From the NCBI GenBank assembly GCA_964425215.1, contig CAYRLW010000027.1:1-46169 (forward strand): 46,169 nt of DNA. Direction: 5' to 3'. The notes under the pieces were generated by a model. That model saw only the letters and a list, made by a program, of their open reading frames with translations, had not been told where the DNA came from and did not search any database. The stretch comes from CAYRLW01 sp964425215 (GTDB lineage: Bacteria; Spirochaetota; Spirochaetia; Treponematales; Breznakiellaceae). Below are positions 17,177-25,476 of the stretch, in pieces. Numbering within the stretch: position 1 is the stretch's first letter; the number at the start of each line of letters is the position of its first letter. The position numbers were made by a program, and so were the translations under genes.

Positions 17177-18145
17177 TTACACGGTCGAACGGGTTCGGAA
17201 CTTATCGATGGTAACCGCGAGGATGATAACGATACCCCGAATGACCATCTGCCAAAAGAACGAAACGTTCATCAGCGTCAGTCCGTTATTCAAAACCGCC
17301 ATAATCAGGGCCCCAATAAGGGTCCCGCCGACGCTTCCGATCCCGCCGACCACGCTCGTCCCGCCCAAAATGACCGCGGCGATGGCGTCCAATTCGTAGC
17401 CGTTGCCCAACAAACCCGACGCGCTGTATAGGCGGCTCGCGGTCATAACCCCGCCCAAGCCGCACAAAAGGCCAGTAATCGTGTAAACGAACACCAGAAC
17501 AAAGCCAACCTTGATACCCGTAAGCCGCGCCGCCTGGACGTTTCCACCCACCGCGTAGATCCGGACCCCTAGTACGGTTTTTCTAAGGAGAAACCAAGCC
17601 AGGAGTACCACAATAAAAGCTATAACCACGAGCCAGGGGATGGGACCAAGATAATTATTCCCGACCCAGGCAAAGTTTAAATTGTTGTTGATAACCGTGG
17701 TGCCGTCGGGCAAAAGATACGATACCCCCCGGAAGGTCGTCATGGTCCCCAGGGTAGCGATAAACGGCGGAAGCTTTACGTAGGCCACCAAAAGACCATT
17801 AATAAGGCCGATGATAAGCCCCGCTAACAGCGGAAACAGTACGGTTCCCCATTGGAGCGACGGGTTTAGAGAAGTAAGCAGACCTACCACGGCGGTAACC
17901 GCCAGGGCGGAACCCACCGAAAGGTCTATACCCCCCGTTAGAATAACTAGGGTCATCCCCACCGCCAGAACGATGTTGATGGAAGCCTGGCGAAGGATAT
18001 TTACCAGATTGTTGGTAGATAAAAAGGTGGTTGTGGTAAAGGAAAAGAGAACGGCGATAACGATTAAAATGGGCAGGATCCCCAGATCCCTCAATAACTT
18101 TCGGGCCCGATTAGATCCCCTGGACTTTTGTACGGTCGCTTCCAT
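17177..18145 (-). CDS. rbsC: Ribose-type sugar ABC transporter permease, 322 aa
   Basis: It is the membrane channel of a ribose/simple sugar importer (RbsC/BPD_transp_2 family). About 8-10 hydrophobic helices. The conserved GMTLVILTGGIDLSVGS lies near residues 63-79. The coupling helix region has AVGGNVQAARLTGI, and ILGGTSVVGGIGSVGG lies near 265-280. Length fits RbsC (321). It is the last gene of rbsBAC, 23 bp after rbsA. The sugar cannot be read from the permease; ribose, xylose or lyxose-related sugars are the likely range given the neighbouring D-lyxose isomerase. Confidence 0.9.
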   Translation of the reverse strand: MEATVQKSRGSNRARKLLRDLGILPILIVIAVLFSFTTTTFLSTNNLVNILRQASINIVLAVGMTLVILTGGIDLSVGSALAVTAVVGLLTSLNPSLQWGTVLFPLLAGLIIGLINGLLVAYVKLPPFIATLGTMTTFRGVSYLLPDGTTVINNNLNFAWVGNNYLGPIPWLVVIAFIVVLLAWFLLRKTVLGVRIYAVGGNVQAARLTGIKVGFVLVFVYTITGLLCGLGGVMTASRLYSASGLLGNGYELDAIAAVILGGTSVVGGIGSVGGTLIGALIMAVLNNGLTLMNVSFFWQMVIRGIVIILAVTIDKFRTRSTV

Positions 18146-18168
18146 GTTTTAACTCCTCAATTGTACGA

Positions 18169-19698
18169 TTACCGGGTATACGCCGGTTGCGGGGGTTCGA
18201 CGCCGGTGGCGTACGCCATGATCTTTTCTTGGGTAATGTCCTTTTTATCGGTAATTTCGGCGACGATGCCACCGTTCCGCATCACTAAAACCCGTTGGGC
18301 AATCCCCACCACCTCTGGTAGTTCGCTGGAAATAAAAACCACCGCCACCCCCTGGCGGGCAATCTCGCCTATCAACTTGTATATTTCGCTTTTCGCGCCC
18401 ACATCGACGCCCCGGGTCGGTTCGTCCAAAATGATAGCCTTGGGTTTTATTTCTAGCCACCGGGCCAACAATAGTTTCTGCTGGTTTCCCCCGGAAAGAC
18501 TTAGGGCCTTGGTTCTTGGGCTCGCGATACGAATCTGAAGCCGTTCAATAGCCCCCTTGGTAATATCTTCATTTTTCTTCCTCGACAGGATCCCCCCCGA
18601 GGAGGTTTTGTCCATCACGTTCATGGTGATATTTTCGTGGCCCGACATTTCCAAAAAGAGACCTAGGGACTTTCGATCCTCCGGCACATACCCAATCCCA
18701 TGGCGAATCGCGTCGATAGGGCTTTCGATATGAACCTTTGTACCGTCTATCAACACCTCTCCGCCGGTCTTTTTATCGGCCCCAAAAATAAGCCGGGCCA
18801 TTTCCGTTCGACCTGACCCGACCAACCCCGAAAGGGCAAGAATTTCGCCCCCGGCCACGGAAAAGCTCGTGGGCTTTACCCGTTTGCCGTCGGTAATTTG
18901 GTTAACCACCAGACGATTCGGCGTTAGGGTGGTCGATACTTCGTGTTTATAAAAATCCGTCAGTTCCCGGCCAACCATCATCCGGACTATTTCTCCGTTA
19001 TCCAAGTTTGGCTTCCGTAACGTGCCTATATAGGCGCCGTCCCGAAGGACCGATACCTGATCGGCGATAATTCCAACTTCCGCTAATCGGTGACTAATAT
19101 AAATAATCGCCATACCCTTGGCGCGAAGAGAAAGAATCAATTCAAAAAGCCGTTCGGTCTCCCGATCGCTTAGGGCTGCGGTCGGTTCATCCATGATAAG
19201 TATTTTCCCGTTGTGAACGATGGACCGGGCGATTTCTATCTGCTGTTGTTCAGCGATGCTGAGAGAGCCGGCGGGTACGTCGACGGGAAACTGGGAACCC
19301 AATTTTTCCAACGCATCCTTGGCCCGTTTAGCCATCTGAACCCGATCTACTAAACCAAAACGGCTGGGTTCATTCCCCATAAAGACGTTTTCCGCCACGG
19401 TCAAATTACCGGCGATGTTCAATTCTTGATTAATTAAGTTTATTCCCAAAAGCTGAGCCTTTAGGGGGTTTTCCATTTTTACCGGCACCCCTTCCAGGAT
19501 GATTTCGCCTTCATCGGGTTCATAGATACCCGCCAGAAGCTTCATCAGGGTGCTCTTCCCGGCGCCGTTCTCGCCCATAAGGACATGGACTTCCCCGGAA
19601 CGAATGTCCAGAGAAACAGAACTTAAGGCCTGGACGCCGGGGAAACGTTTGGAAATATTACGCACCGATAGAATTACAGCATTCGCTTCGTTCGGCAT
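18169..19698 (-). CDS. rbsA: Ribose-type sugar ABC transporter, double ATPase, 509 aa
   Basis: It powers uptake with RbsB and RbsC. The first ATPase has Walker A GENGAGKST (42-50), signature LSIAEQQQ and Walker B ILIMDEPTAAL. The second half has the degenerate P-loop GLVGSGRTEMARL, signature LSGGNQQK and AIILDEPTRGVDVGAK. One functional and one degenerate ATP site is normal for the RbsA/MglA/XylG family. Length normal. It lies after rbsB, with a stem-loop between them. Confidence 0.93.
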   Translation of the reverse strand: MPNEANAVILSVRNISKRFPGVQALSSVSLDIRSGEVHVLMGENGAGKSTLMKLLAGIYEPDEGEIILEGVPVKMENPLKAQLLGINLINQELNIAGNLTVAENVFMGNEPSRFGLVDRVQMAKRAKDALEKLGSQFPVDVPAGSLSIAEQQQIEIARSIVHNGKILIMDEPTAALSDRETERLFELILSLRAKGMAIIYISHRLAEVGIIADQVSVLRDGAYIGTLRKPNLDNGEIVRMMVGRELTDFYKHEVSTTLTPNRLVVNQITDGKRVKPTSFSVAGGEILALSGLVGSGRTEMARLIFGADKKTGGEVLIDGTKVHIESPIDAIRHGIGYVPEDRKSLGLFLEMSGHENITMNVMDKTSSGGILSRKKNEDITKGAIERLQIRIASPRTKALSLSGGNQQKLLLARWLEIKPKAIILDEPTRGVDVGAKSEIYKLIGEIARQGVAVVFISSELPEVVGIAQRVLVMRNGGIVAEITDKKDITQEKIMAYATGVEPPQPAYTR

Positions 19699-19726
19699 TT
19701 CTTTTCCTTGATTGGTCCACTGATAA

Positions 19727-19758
19727 GGATATCCCGCCCTCGGCGAGCGGGATATCCG
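19727..19758 (-). other. Stem-loop between rbsB and rbsA
   Basis: GGATATCCCGC pairs with GCGGGATATCC (one interruption) and is not followed by a T-run. Such stem-loops between binding-protein and ATPase genes often protect the upstream mRNA, so RbsB would be made in excess. Confidence 0.65.
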
Positions 19759-19813
19759 GGCCCCTAACTAAGGGCTATTTTCAATTCTAATTCGAGAACG
19801 GTATAAACGCAAC

Positions 19814-20770
19814 TCAGGGCTTGGTCCAACCTTTGTAGCTGGCCAGGTTATCCCGGGTAATCAGGGTGGTGGGGATAAGGATCTTCGGCTCGGCGGGTTT
19901 CTTTCCGTTCTTTATATCCCACGCGACGTTGACAGCCTTGACAGCCATGGTGTAGGGGTCCTGGGAAGCGCTAGCGGCAAAGACGCTGTTAGGATCGGCT
20001 AAGGCAACCTGAGCATCGGGGGCGCCATCGACGCCAACCACAAACATTTCTTTTTCCCGTTTCGCTTGCTTTATGGCCAATTCACAACCGATTCCGGTAG
20101 GATCGTTAATCGCGAACACCGCATCAATTTTGGGGAAGGCGGTCAAAAGGTCGGTCATTACACGGAGTCCACCTTCGCGGTTTCCACCGGCGTTCTGGTT
20201 ATCCGACAGGATCTTAATGTCGGGATATTTGGCGAATACATCCTTCGCGCCCTGGACCCGGTCGATAACAGCGGAAACGGGCGGGCCGTTTACGATTACC
20301 ACGTTGCCCTTCCCGTTAAGCCGTTTGGCGATATATTCCCCATCCTGCTGGCCCGCTTGATAGTTGTTGGAGGTAACCATGGCATCCACACCTCCATCGG
20401 CGTTAACGTCCGCGGCTACGACGATGAGCCCAGCGGCTTTGGCTTTCTTAACGGCGGGAGCGATACCGGCGGTATCAGCGGCGTTCAGGATAAGAATATC
20501 CACACCCGCTGCGATAAAGGTGTCGATCTGGCCAACCTGGGTGTTAAGATCGTAGCCCGAGGATACGACGGTAACCTTGGCGTTAGGATCGATTTTTTTG
20601 GCCGCGTCCTCGACGCCCTTGCCCATGGTGTAGAAGAACGGATTGCCCAAGTCGCCGAAGGTGGCGGCAACGGTAAGGACCTTGGACTTGCCACCCTGCT
20701 GTTGGCCGTTGGCGAAAAGGCCGCCCGCGGCTACTAGGGCGCACATGAGAATAATAGCGATTCGTTTCAT
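19814..20770 (-). CDS. rbsB: Ribose-type periplasmic binding protein, 318 aa
   Basis: It captures the sugar in the periplasm for RbsAC. A signal peptide covers about residues 1-20 (MKRIAIILMCALVAAGGLFA). The type I binding-protein fold follows with VAATFGDLGNPFFYTMGKG, DILILNAADTAGIAP and FAINDPTGIGCELAIKQ. It ends in TRDNLASYKG. Length fits RbsB. An ATG with GGAGGA upstream marks the start. It is the first gene of the rbs operon, with its own promoter and a putative operator. The ligand is a sugar of unknown identity. Confidence 0.92.
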   Translation of the reverse strand: MKRIAIILMCALVAAGGLFANGQQQGGKSKVLTVAATFGDLGNPFFYTMGKGVEDAAKKIDPNAKVTVVSSGYDLNTQVGQIDTFIAAGVDILILNAADTAGIAPAVKKAKAAGLIVVAADVNADGGVDAMVTSNNYQAGQQDGEYIAKRLNGKGNVVIVNGPPVSAVIDRVQGAKDVFAKYPDIKILSDNQNAGGNREGGLRVMTDLLTAFPKIDAVFAINDPTGIGCELAIKQAKREKEMFVVGVDGAPDAQVALADPNSVFAASASQDPYTMAVKAVNVAWDIKNGKKPAEPKILIPTTLITRDNLASYKGWTKP

Positions 20771-20835
20771 ACATGCTCCTCCTGAAAAACTTCCGGCTTG
20801 GCCCTTTTGGCTTCCATACGGAACCGGTGTATCGT

Positions 20836-20864
20836 ATCCTACCTTGAGTTTCCCGGGGAGTCAA
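20836..20864 (-). promoter_or_regulatory. Promoter of rbsBAC
   Basis: On the minus strand TTGACT (20864-20859), a 17-bp spacer and TAGGAT (20841-20836). Predicted start of transcription is near 20829. Confidence 0.7.
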
Positions 20865-20881
20865 AAAAAAAGAAGGTACGT

Positions 20882-20895
20882 ATGACAAACGTCAT
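20882..20895 (-). promoter_or_regulatory. Putative activator operator of rbsBAC (site A)
   Basis: The palindrome ATGAC-N4-GTCAT lies exactly 17 bp upstream of the -35 box and is centred near -60. A related palindrome lies in the same position at the D-lyxose isomerase promoter (26203-26216). Confidence 0.6.
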
Positions 20896-20896
20896 G

Positions 20897-21003
20897 TAGT
20901 GTCACGAAGATTAGGGAAAAAGATTAAAGCAAAAAAGAGGGTACAACCCGTATAGAGGGTAGCTCTCTATAAGTGAAAGCTTTCCCTAATCTTCGTGACA
21001 CTA
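20897..21003. repeat. 107-bp element with perfect 23-bp terminal inverted repeats
   Basis: Left arm 20897-20919 and right arm 20981-21003 are exact reverse complements, starting TAGTGTCACG. The 61-bp interior holds a small hairpin (TATAGAG/CTCTATA) and a GGGT-TGT-ACCC stem followed on the minus strand by TCTTTTTT. The element fills the gap between two minus-strand transcription units. It could be a terminator/attenuator or a small non-autonomous mobile element; no target-site duplication is visible. Confidence 0.75.
20929..20950 (-). terminator. Possible terminator of the upstream sensing operon
   Basis: On the minus strand GGGT-TGT-ACCC is followed by TCTTTTTT, inside the 107-bp inverted-repeat element. 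Confidence 0.5.
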
Positions 21004-21008
21004 TTCCC

Positions 21009-22037
21009 TTATTGCCAACCGTTGATTCCGTACTGTTGAACGTTGGAAGCGTTTATAAGAAACGGCGGAATCAAAACGACCTTTTCGACCGTCTCGCCCC
21101 GGAGGATGCGGTAAGCTATCTCTGCGGCCCTACGGCCTATCATAACCGGCGATTGGGCGGCGGTGGCGTGCATTTTTCCCTCGGCGATCATCTTTTTCGC
21201 GTAGGGAGCCCCGTCGATCCCGTACACCATCACGGTTCCCACGTGGGAAGCCGCTTCTAACGCGGCGATGGCCCCCATGGCGGACGGATCGTTGGTGGCG
21301 AAAACCACGTCCACCCGGCCGACGGTTTTTAAAATGGTCTCCATACCGACAAGAGCCTGTTCAATATTACCGTCGGAGGAATAGCGGGCCACCACGTTGT
21401 AGTTTCCCGAATTACCCAGGGTTTGGACAAACCCCTCGGTCCTATCGATGGCCGATTTGGCGCTGATATGGTCTATGATGGCAATCCGGGCGTGATCCCG
21501 GTTCCGCTTTAAGTCTTCCGCTAAAATTACCCCCGCTTTAACGTTATCGGTAGCCACCAGACAATCGATTAAATCCAAATCGTAAACCGGGGCGTCCACG
21601 TTAATCACCGGTATTTTCGCTTTTTTTGCGGCCTCTAGGGCGGGCTTTACAAAGTGCCAGTCCACGGGGTTTAAAAATATAGCGTCCACCTTCATATCAA
21701 TAAACTCTCGGATTTGATCGATCTGTTTCAGCTGGTCATTCCCCGGGTCGTAGGAAATCAGTTTGTCCCCCTGTGCTTCCACAATTTCCCGAATACCGTC
21801 GTCCACCACCGTAAAGAACGGGTTGACCATGGTCATATAGGTGGCTCCAAAAACGTGCCGCCCTTTCCTTTGAATCTTATTTTCGGTTTTACGTTCCATA
21901 TCCACCGCTTTAGATACGCTCTTCTCCGTCGATTCCCCGCAGGATGTTAAAACGCTACCCATTATTAGGGATAGGACCACCTGGGCTAAAAGCCACGCTG
22001 GCAGTACTGGTTGGATCCTTCTTACAGTCTGGTGCAT
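21009..22037 (-). CDS. Sugar-binding lipoprotein, type I binding protein fold, 342 aa
   Basis: This is a second ribose-type binding protein, but a lipoprotein: N-terminal signal with lipobox LTSC (Cys33). The fold is shown by FGATYMTMVNPFFTVVDDGI, DAIFLNPVDWHFVKPALEAA, VVFATNDPSAMGAIAALEA and GIDGAPYAKKMIAEG. It begins 2 bp after the preceding gene's stop (GGGG ribosome-binding site), so it is the last gene of the isomerase/two-component operon. It differs clearly from RbsB. Because it is tied to a sensor kinase rather than a permease, it may present the sugar to the sensor; this is inference. Confidence 0.88.
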   Translation of the reverse strand: MHQTVRRIQPVLPAWLLAQVVLSLIMGSVLTSCGESTEKSVSKAVDMERKTENKIQRKGRHVFGATYMTMVNPFFTVVDDGIREIVEAQGDKLISYDPGNDQLKQIDQIREFIDMKVDAIFLNPVDWHFVKPALEAAKKAKIPVINVDAPVYDLDLIDCLVATDNVKAGVILAEDLKRNRDHARIAIIDHISAKSAIDRTEGFVQTLGNSGNYNVVARYSSDGNIEQALVGMETILKTVGRVDVVFATNDPSAMGAIAALEAASHVGTVMVYGIDGAPYAKKMIAEGKMHATAAQSPVMIGRRAAEIAYRILRGETVEKVVLIPPFLINASNVQQYGINGWQ

Positions 22038-22039
22038 GC

Positions 22040-23356
22040 CTACCCCTTTAAAAACACCTCGATAGAACGTTTTAGCTTATTTAAAAAATTCCGTAGGCTC
22101 GAAGCCGATTGGGGACCCTCGGCGGTAATGGCTCGGCTGGCCTGGTCCAGCGCGGCCGCGTGTTTTTTAAACCGAGGGAGTACCACCGAATCGGTTACGA
22201 TCCGATCCAACAGATCCGCGTCCAGGGGTTCTTCGGACCCCGAAATATGATGGGCTAAAATCCCCCGAGCCCGGTCCGTGGTCAAGATGCCCCGTTGAGC
22301 CGGCAGACCCTGGGAATACTCCAAAATTCTATACGCCGCTTCCGCATCGGTGGTGATATGCTTTAAAAAATTCCAGGCCGCCGAACGGTTGGTCGTCCTG
22401 CGGGATATACCCGCCAAAAGGACCTTCAATTCCCCCGCATTTTTCCCCTTGGGGCCCCGGGGCATGGTCAAGGCACGCCACTTAAAATCCCCAAAGCGCT
22501 GAACACTGTAGGGATAGTATTTATACGCCCGGTAGGAGGAATAGGAAAAGGGAGCGAACAGTACCCGGCCGGTTTCAAAATCCGGGACCACCGTATCTTT
22601 GGTCAACGCGGCCAAACGGAGGTAAAAATCCACCGCATCCACCACCCCGTCCTGATCAAAGTCCGCCACGGTTCCCGTTGGGTCAAAAAGTAATTCCCCA
22701 TTGGAATACGCCGCGTCTAACCACGAGTACCCGTTGACCCCAAAGGTATCCAGCACCCCTTTGCCGCCCCTATCCCGGGTCGCCTTTTGGGCGTACGTCA
22801 AAAAATCCTCCCAACGCCACGATTGGGCGGGCATGGACATTCCTAATTTATTCAGTAATGAAAGATTTACAAACATGAGGGACGGAACTACCTCAAAGGG
22901 TAGGGCGTATTGGGTTTCTCCGAACCGTCCCGCCGCGAGGGCATTAGAATAAAACAGTCCCGACTCCACCGCGCTCTGTTTTAAAAGGGGCCCCAAGTCC
23001 AAAAGGACCCCGGTTGACGCGAGGGTGGTAAAATCTTCCGGTAGGATAAAAAATACATCCGGTTCTTCTCCCTTTAAAATATCCTGGGCGAGCCGTTCGG
23101 AATAATCTTGGACCCGGACCCCGCTTCGATAGTACACCTGATACTGGGGCTCTTGAACGCGAAAATCGGCGATCAGTCCATCGTACAATCGGTTAGCCGT
23201 AGGGTTCGGCACCCTCCAAGCGCTTCCCGTAAAAAGCCCCACCCGAATAAGGGGCCTTCCCCAACGGACAAAAGGGACGGCCACCATCGTAGTGATAAAA
23301 AGGCAGGCCCCCAAAACGGTAGAAAACAGAACGACCTTTTTTAGTCTAGGATTCAT
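22040..23356 (-). CDS. Family 1 extracellular solute-binding protein, membrane-anchored, about 438 aa
   Basis: The start chosen is ATG at 23356, which overlaps the last 11 bases of the response-regulator gene. Residues 8-26 form a hydrophobic segment that looks like an uncleaved anchor or signal peptide. The rest has the type II binding-protein fold of maltose/sn-glycerol-phosphate importers: ILKGEEPDVFFILPED, YALPFEVVPSLMFVNLSLLNKLG, and WNFLKHITTDAEAAYRI near the end. An internal loop DFDQDGVVDAVD fits a calcium-binding EF-hand pattern, unusual in this family. No family-1 ABC permease genes lie nearby. Within a kinase/regulator operon it is more likely a sensor accessory than a transporter part. 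Confidence 0.85.
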   Translation of the reverse strand: MNPRLKKVVLFSTVLGACLFITTMVAVPFVRWGRPLIRVGLFTGSAWRVPNPTANRLYDGLIADFRVQEPQYQVYYRSGVRVQDYSERLAQDILKGEEPDVFFILPEDFTTLASTGVLLDLGPLLKQSAVESGLFYSNALAAGRFGETQYALPFEVVPSLMFVNLSLLNKLGMSMPAQSWRWEDFLTYAQKATRDRGGKGVLDTFGVNGYSWLDAAYSNGELLFDPTGTVADFDQDGVVDAVDFYLRLAALTKDTVVPDFETGRVLFAPFSYSSYRAYKYYPYSVQRFGDFKWRALTMPRGPKGKNAGELKVLLAGISRRTTNRSAAWNFLKHITTDAEAAYRILEYSQGLPAQRGILTTDRARGILAHHISGSEEPLDADLLDRIVTDSVVLPRFKKHAAALDQASRAITAEGPQSASSLRNFLNKLKRSIEVFLKG

Positions 23357-24083
23357 AGGATTCCGCCAACCCATGTCGTACCGCATAAATGGCTATTTGG
23401 GTTCTATCCCGGAGTTCGGTCTTTAAAAGAATCGAGGAAATATAATTTCTAACCGTCCCTTCGCTCAAACCTAGTTTAGAGGCCACTTCCTTATTCGCCC
23501 ATCCTTGCCCGATTAAAGACATAATTTGCAATTCCGTCTTTGTTAAGTTAGTAGGCAGAACCGATTGCCGAAGGGGTCCCGGATCTTCCGGGGCGGGTCC
23601 CGATTTTTGCGGTGATAGTCCAGGGTGAACAGGTAGCATCCCTTTATGTTCCCCGTTTTTGGCCAGGGCTGAAAAAAGCCGAAAGGCCTTGGTGGCCACG
23701 TCGGGGCTCATAAGGCTTCCACCTCCGTGAACCGTCCGTATGGCCTGGGCCAATTCGTCCAAACCGGCGCTTTTTAGCAGGTACCCAGAAGCGCCGTTTT
23801 TAATAGCCCTAAGAACGTATTCGTCGTCGTCAAAGGTGGTAAGGATGATAATCGCCGTCTTGGGCGATTTAAGTTTTAAGGTTTCAGTGGCCTCCACCCC
23901 ATCCATCACGGGCATCCGAATGTCCAGCAAAAGAACATCCGGTTGGAGGGTGGACACCAACTTTAAAGCTTCGTAACCATCCTTGCCAATTCCAACCACC
24001 TCAAAATCAGCCTGGGCCTGTAAAAGAATCCGCAGGCTTTCTCGGACCATTTCCTGATCGTCCACTATGGCTATTTTAATCAT
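23346..24083 (-). CDS. NarL/LuxR-type response regulator, 245 aa
   Basis: This is the DNA-binding partner of the adjacent kinase. The start is ATG at 24083, overlapping the kinase stop by 8 bases, so translation is coupled. Receiver residues 1-120 contain acidic pocket VDDQ and phospho-acceptor Asp54 in LLLDIRMPVMDG; TTFDDDEYV and LKSA complete it. A linker of about 35 residues leads to a LuxR helix-turn-helix with LTKTELQIMSLIGQGWANKE and GLSEGTVRNYISSIL. It is the best candidate to bind the shared RTGAC-N4-RTCAT sites. Confidence 0.93.
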   Translation of the reverse strand: MIKIAIVDDQEMVRESLRILLQAQADFEVVGIGKDGYEALKLVSTLQPDVLLLDIRMPVMDGVEATETLKLKSPKTAIIILTTFDDDEYVLRAIKNGASGYLLKSAGLDELAQAIRTVHGGGSLMSPDVATKAFRLFSALAKNGEHKGMLPVHPGLSPQKSGPAPEDPGPLRQSVLPTNLTKTELQIMSLIGQGWANKEVASKLGLSEGTVRNYISSILLKTELRDRTQIAIYAVRHGLAESYES

Positions 24084-25413
24084 GGGACCGGTCCCCCGCG
24101 TTGGGAATATACGCGGATATTTCAAAGCCCTTGCCCGGCTGGGTCTCAATTTCCACAAAACCATCCTTTTCTAATATTCGCTCCCGCATATAATGGAGCC
24201 CGAAACCTTCGCTGACCTTAGAACAGCCTATCCCATCGTCCTTAATCCGTAAGAAAAGGGCCCCGTTTTCCGAATCGATGGAAATGATTATCCGTTGGGC
24301 GTTTCCGTGGCGAACCGAATTGGTAATACTTTCTTGGACAATCCGATAGACGGTTTCCTGCAGGGAAGGGTTAAGGTTATCCATGGGCGCCGATATCCTT
24401 AGCTCTACCGTGCGGTTTGAACAATTGTTGATTTCATCGGCCAATTTGGTCAGGGCATCCGAAAGAATGTTCCGTTCCAACATATCGGGCCGCAGTTCCT
24501 TGAGGGACCGTCGCACGTCCTCCAAGCCCCGGCGGGACAGCTCGTCCAACCGTTCAAGCTGGGTACCCAGCATGTCGGGGGCGGAACGGATCAGTTCCCG
24601 GGCGGCGGCCAAACCAAGGGAAATCCCGGTTAAACAATGGCCGATAGTATCGTGAATTTCCCGGGCCAGCCGATTCCGTTCCCTGATTTTAGCGGTTTCC
24701 TCCGCCTGTTCCGAGTAAATCTGCAGTTGCACGTTCGCCACCGCCAACTTATCCCGGCTTTCGGTCAATTCGCGGTTGAGCTTTTTTATCCGAATAGACT
24801 CGTCTAAAAGGTTCTGAACCTCCAAAACTAGAAAGGTGATAAACAACACCTCTCCTACGGAGATAAGGATGTTCCTGAATCCTAAGAGGTAGGCCCTCTC
24901 TAGCGCCGGATGGTACATCACGTAATCGTCGATAGAAAAGACTGGAAAGCCTACGGAGACAAGCTGATAATCCAGGGGAATATAAAAGAGAACCACCAGA
25001 GCGGCAAAGGCGGTTTTCCATATTTTATCGGGGATGTAGGCGATGGCGTTGGCGATGGGAACCAACAGGAGGTACTTAATGCCAAAATCCAGAACCCCCA
25101 AAATAATAACGCAGATTACCAGATCGAATACGCTAAAAATCAGGGCGGCTACCAGCGTAAGTTTGGGGCCCAAACTTTCCCGGATGAATACCGATAGCAG
25201 AAGAAGCAGGTATAGGGACACGGAAAGGCTTAAGGCCCGGTGAGGTTGCACCGGAACCGCCCGAAGGCGCTCCAGCATATCCCGGGCGTTATCGTTTAGG
25301 CAAATCAAATCCGTGGTGCTTAAGATAATCCAGGCTATGTATGCTATTCCTACCAGGTTTACCAAAAGCAGGGCGAACCGGGCCAGGTGATAGGAACGGA
25401 GCCGTTCAGTCAT
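24076..25413 (-). CDS. Membrane sensor histidine kinase (HisKA_3), 445 aa
   Basis: This is a NarX/DesK-type kinase. Five to six hydrophobic segments fill residues about 9-200. One extracytoplasmic loop between spans 1 and 2 (about 35-60) has two Cys and Arg/Pro. A coiled coil (about 205-245) leads to REIHDTIGHCLTG with the phosphorylated His254 and to a HATPase with QESITNSVRHG and DDGIGC. It has no large periplasmic domain, so ligand information probably comes from partner proteins, fitting the two binding-protein genes in the operon. It lies 63 bp after the isomerase gene. Confidence 0.9.
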   Translation of the reverse strand: MTERLRSYHLARFALLLVNLVGIAYIAWIILSTTDLICLNDNARDMLERLRAVPVQPHRALSLSVSLYLLLLLSVFIRESLGPKLTLVAALIFSVFDLVICVIILGVLDFGIKYLLLVPIANAIAYIPDKIWKTAFAALVVLFYIPLDYQLVSVGFPVFSIDDYVMYHPALERAYLLGFRNILISVGEVLFITFLVLEVQNLLDESIRIKKLNRELTESRDKLAVANVQLQIYSEQAEETAKIRERNRLAREIHDTIGHCLTGISLGLAAARELIRSAPDMLGTQLERLDELSRRGLEDVRRSLKELRPDMLERNILSDALTKLADEINNCSNRTVELRISAPMDNLNPSLQETVYRIVQESITNSVRHGNAQRIIISIDSENGALFLRIKDDGIGCSKVSEGFGLHYMRERILEKDGFVEIETQPGKGFEISAYIPNAGDRSHD

Positions 25414-25476
25414 GGAAGCCCATACCCAAACCGTTTAAAGGTTTTTCAAAAACCAGAGCGTTTTTCAAAACCTCTT

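Noticed and set aside
20066..20737. 223-codon frame opposite rbsB
   Set aside because: Shadow of a clearly conserved binding-protein gene.
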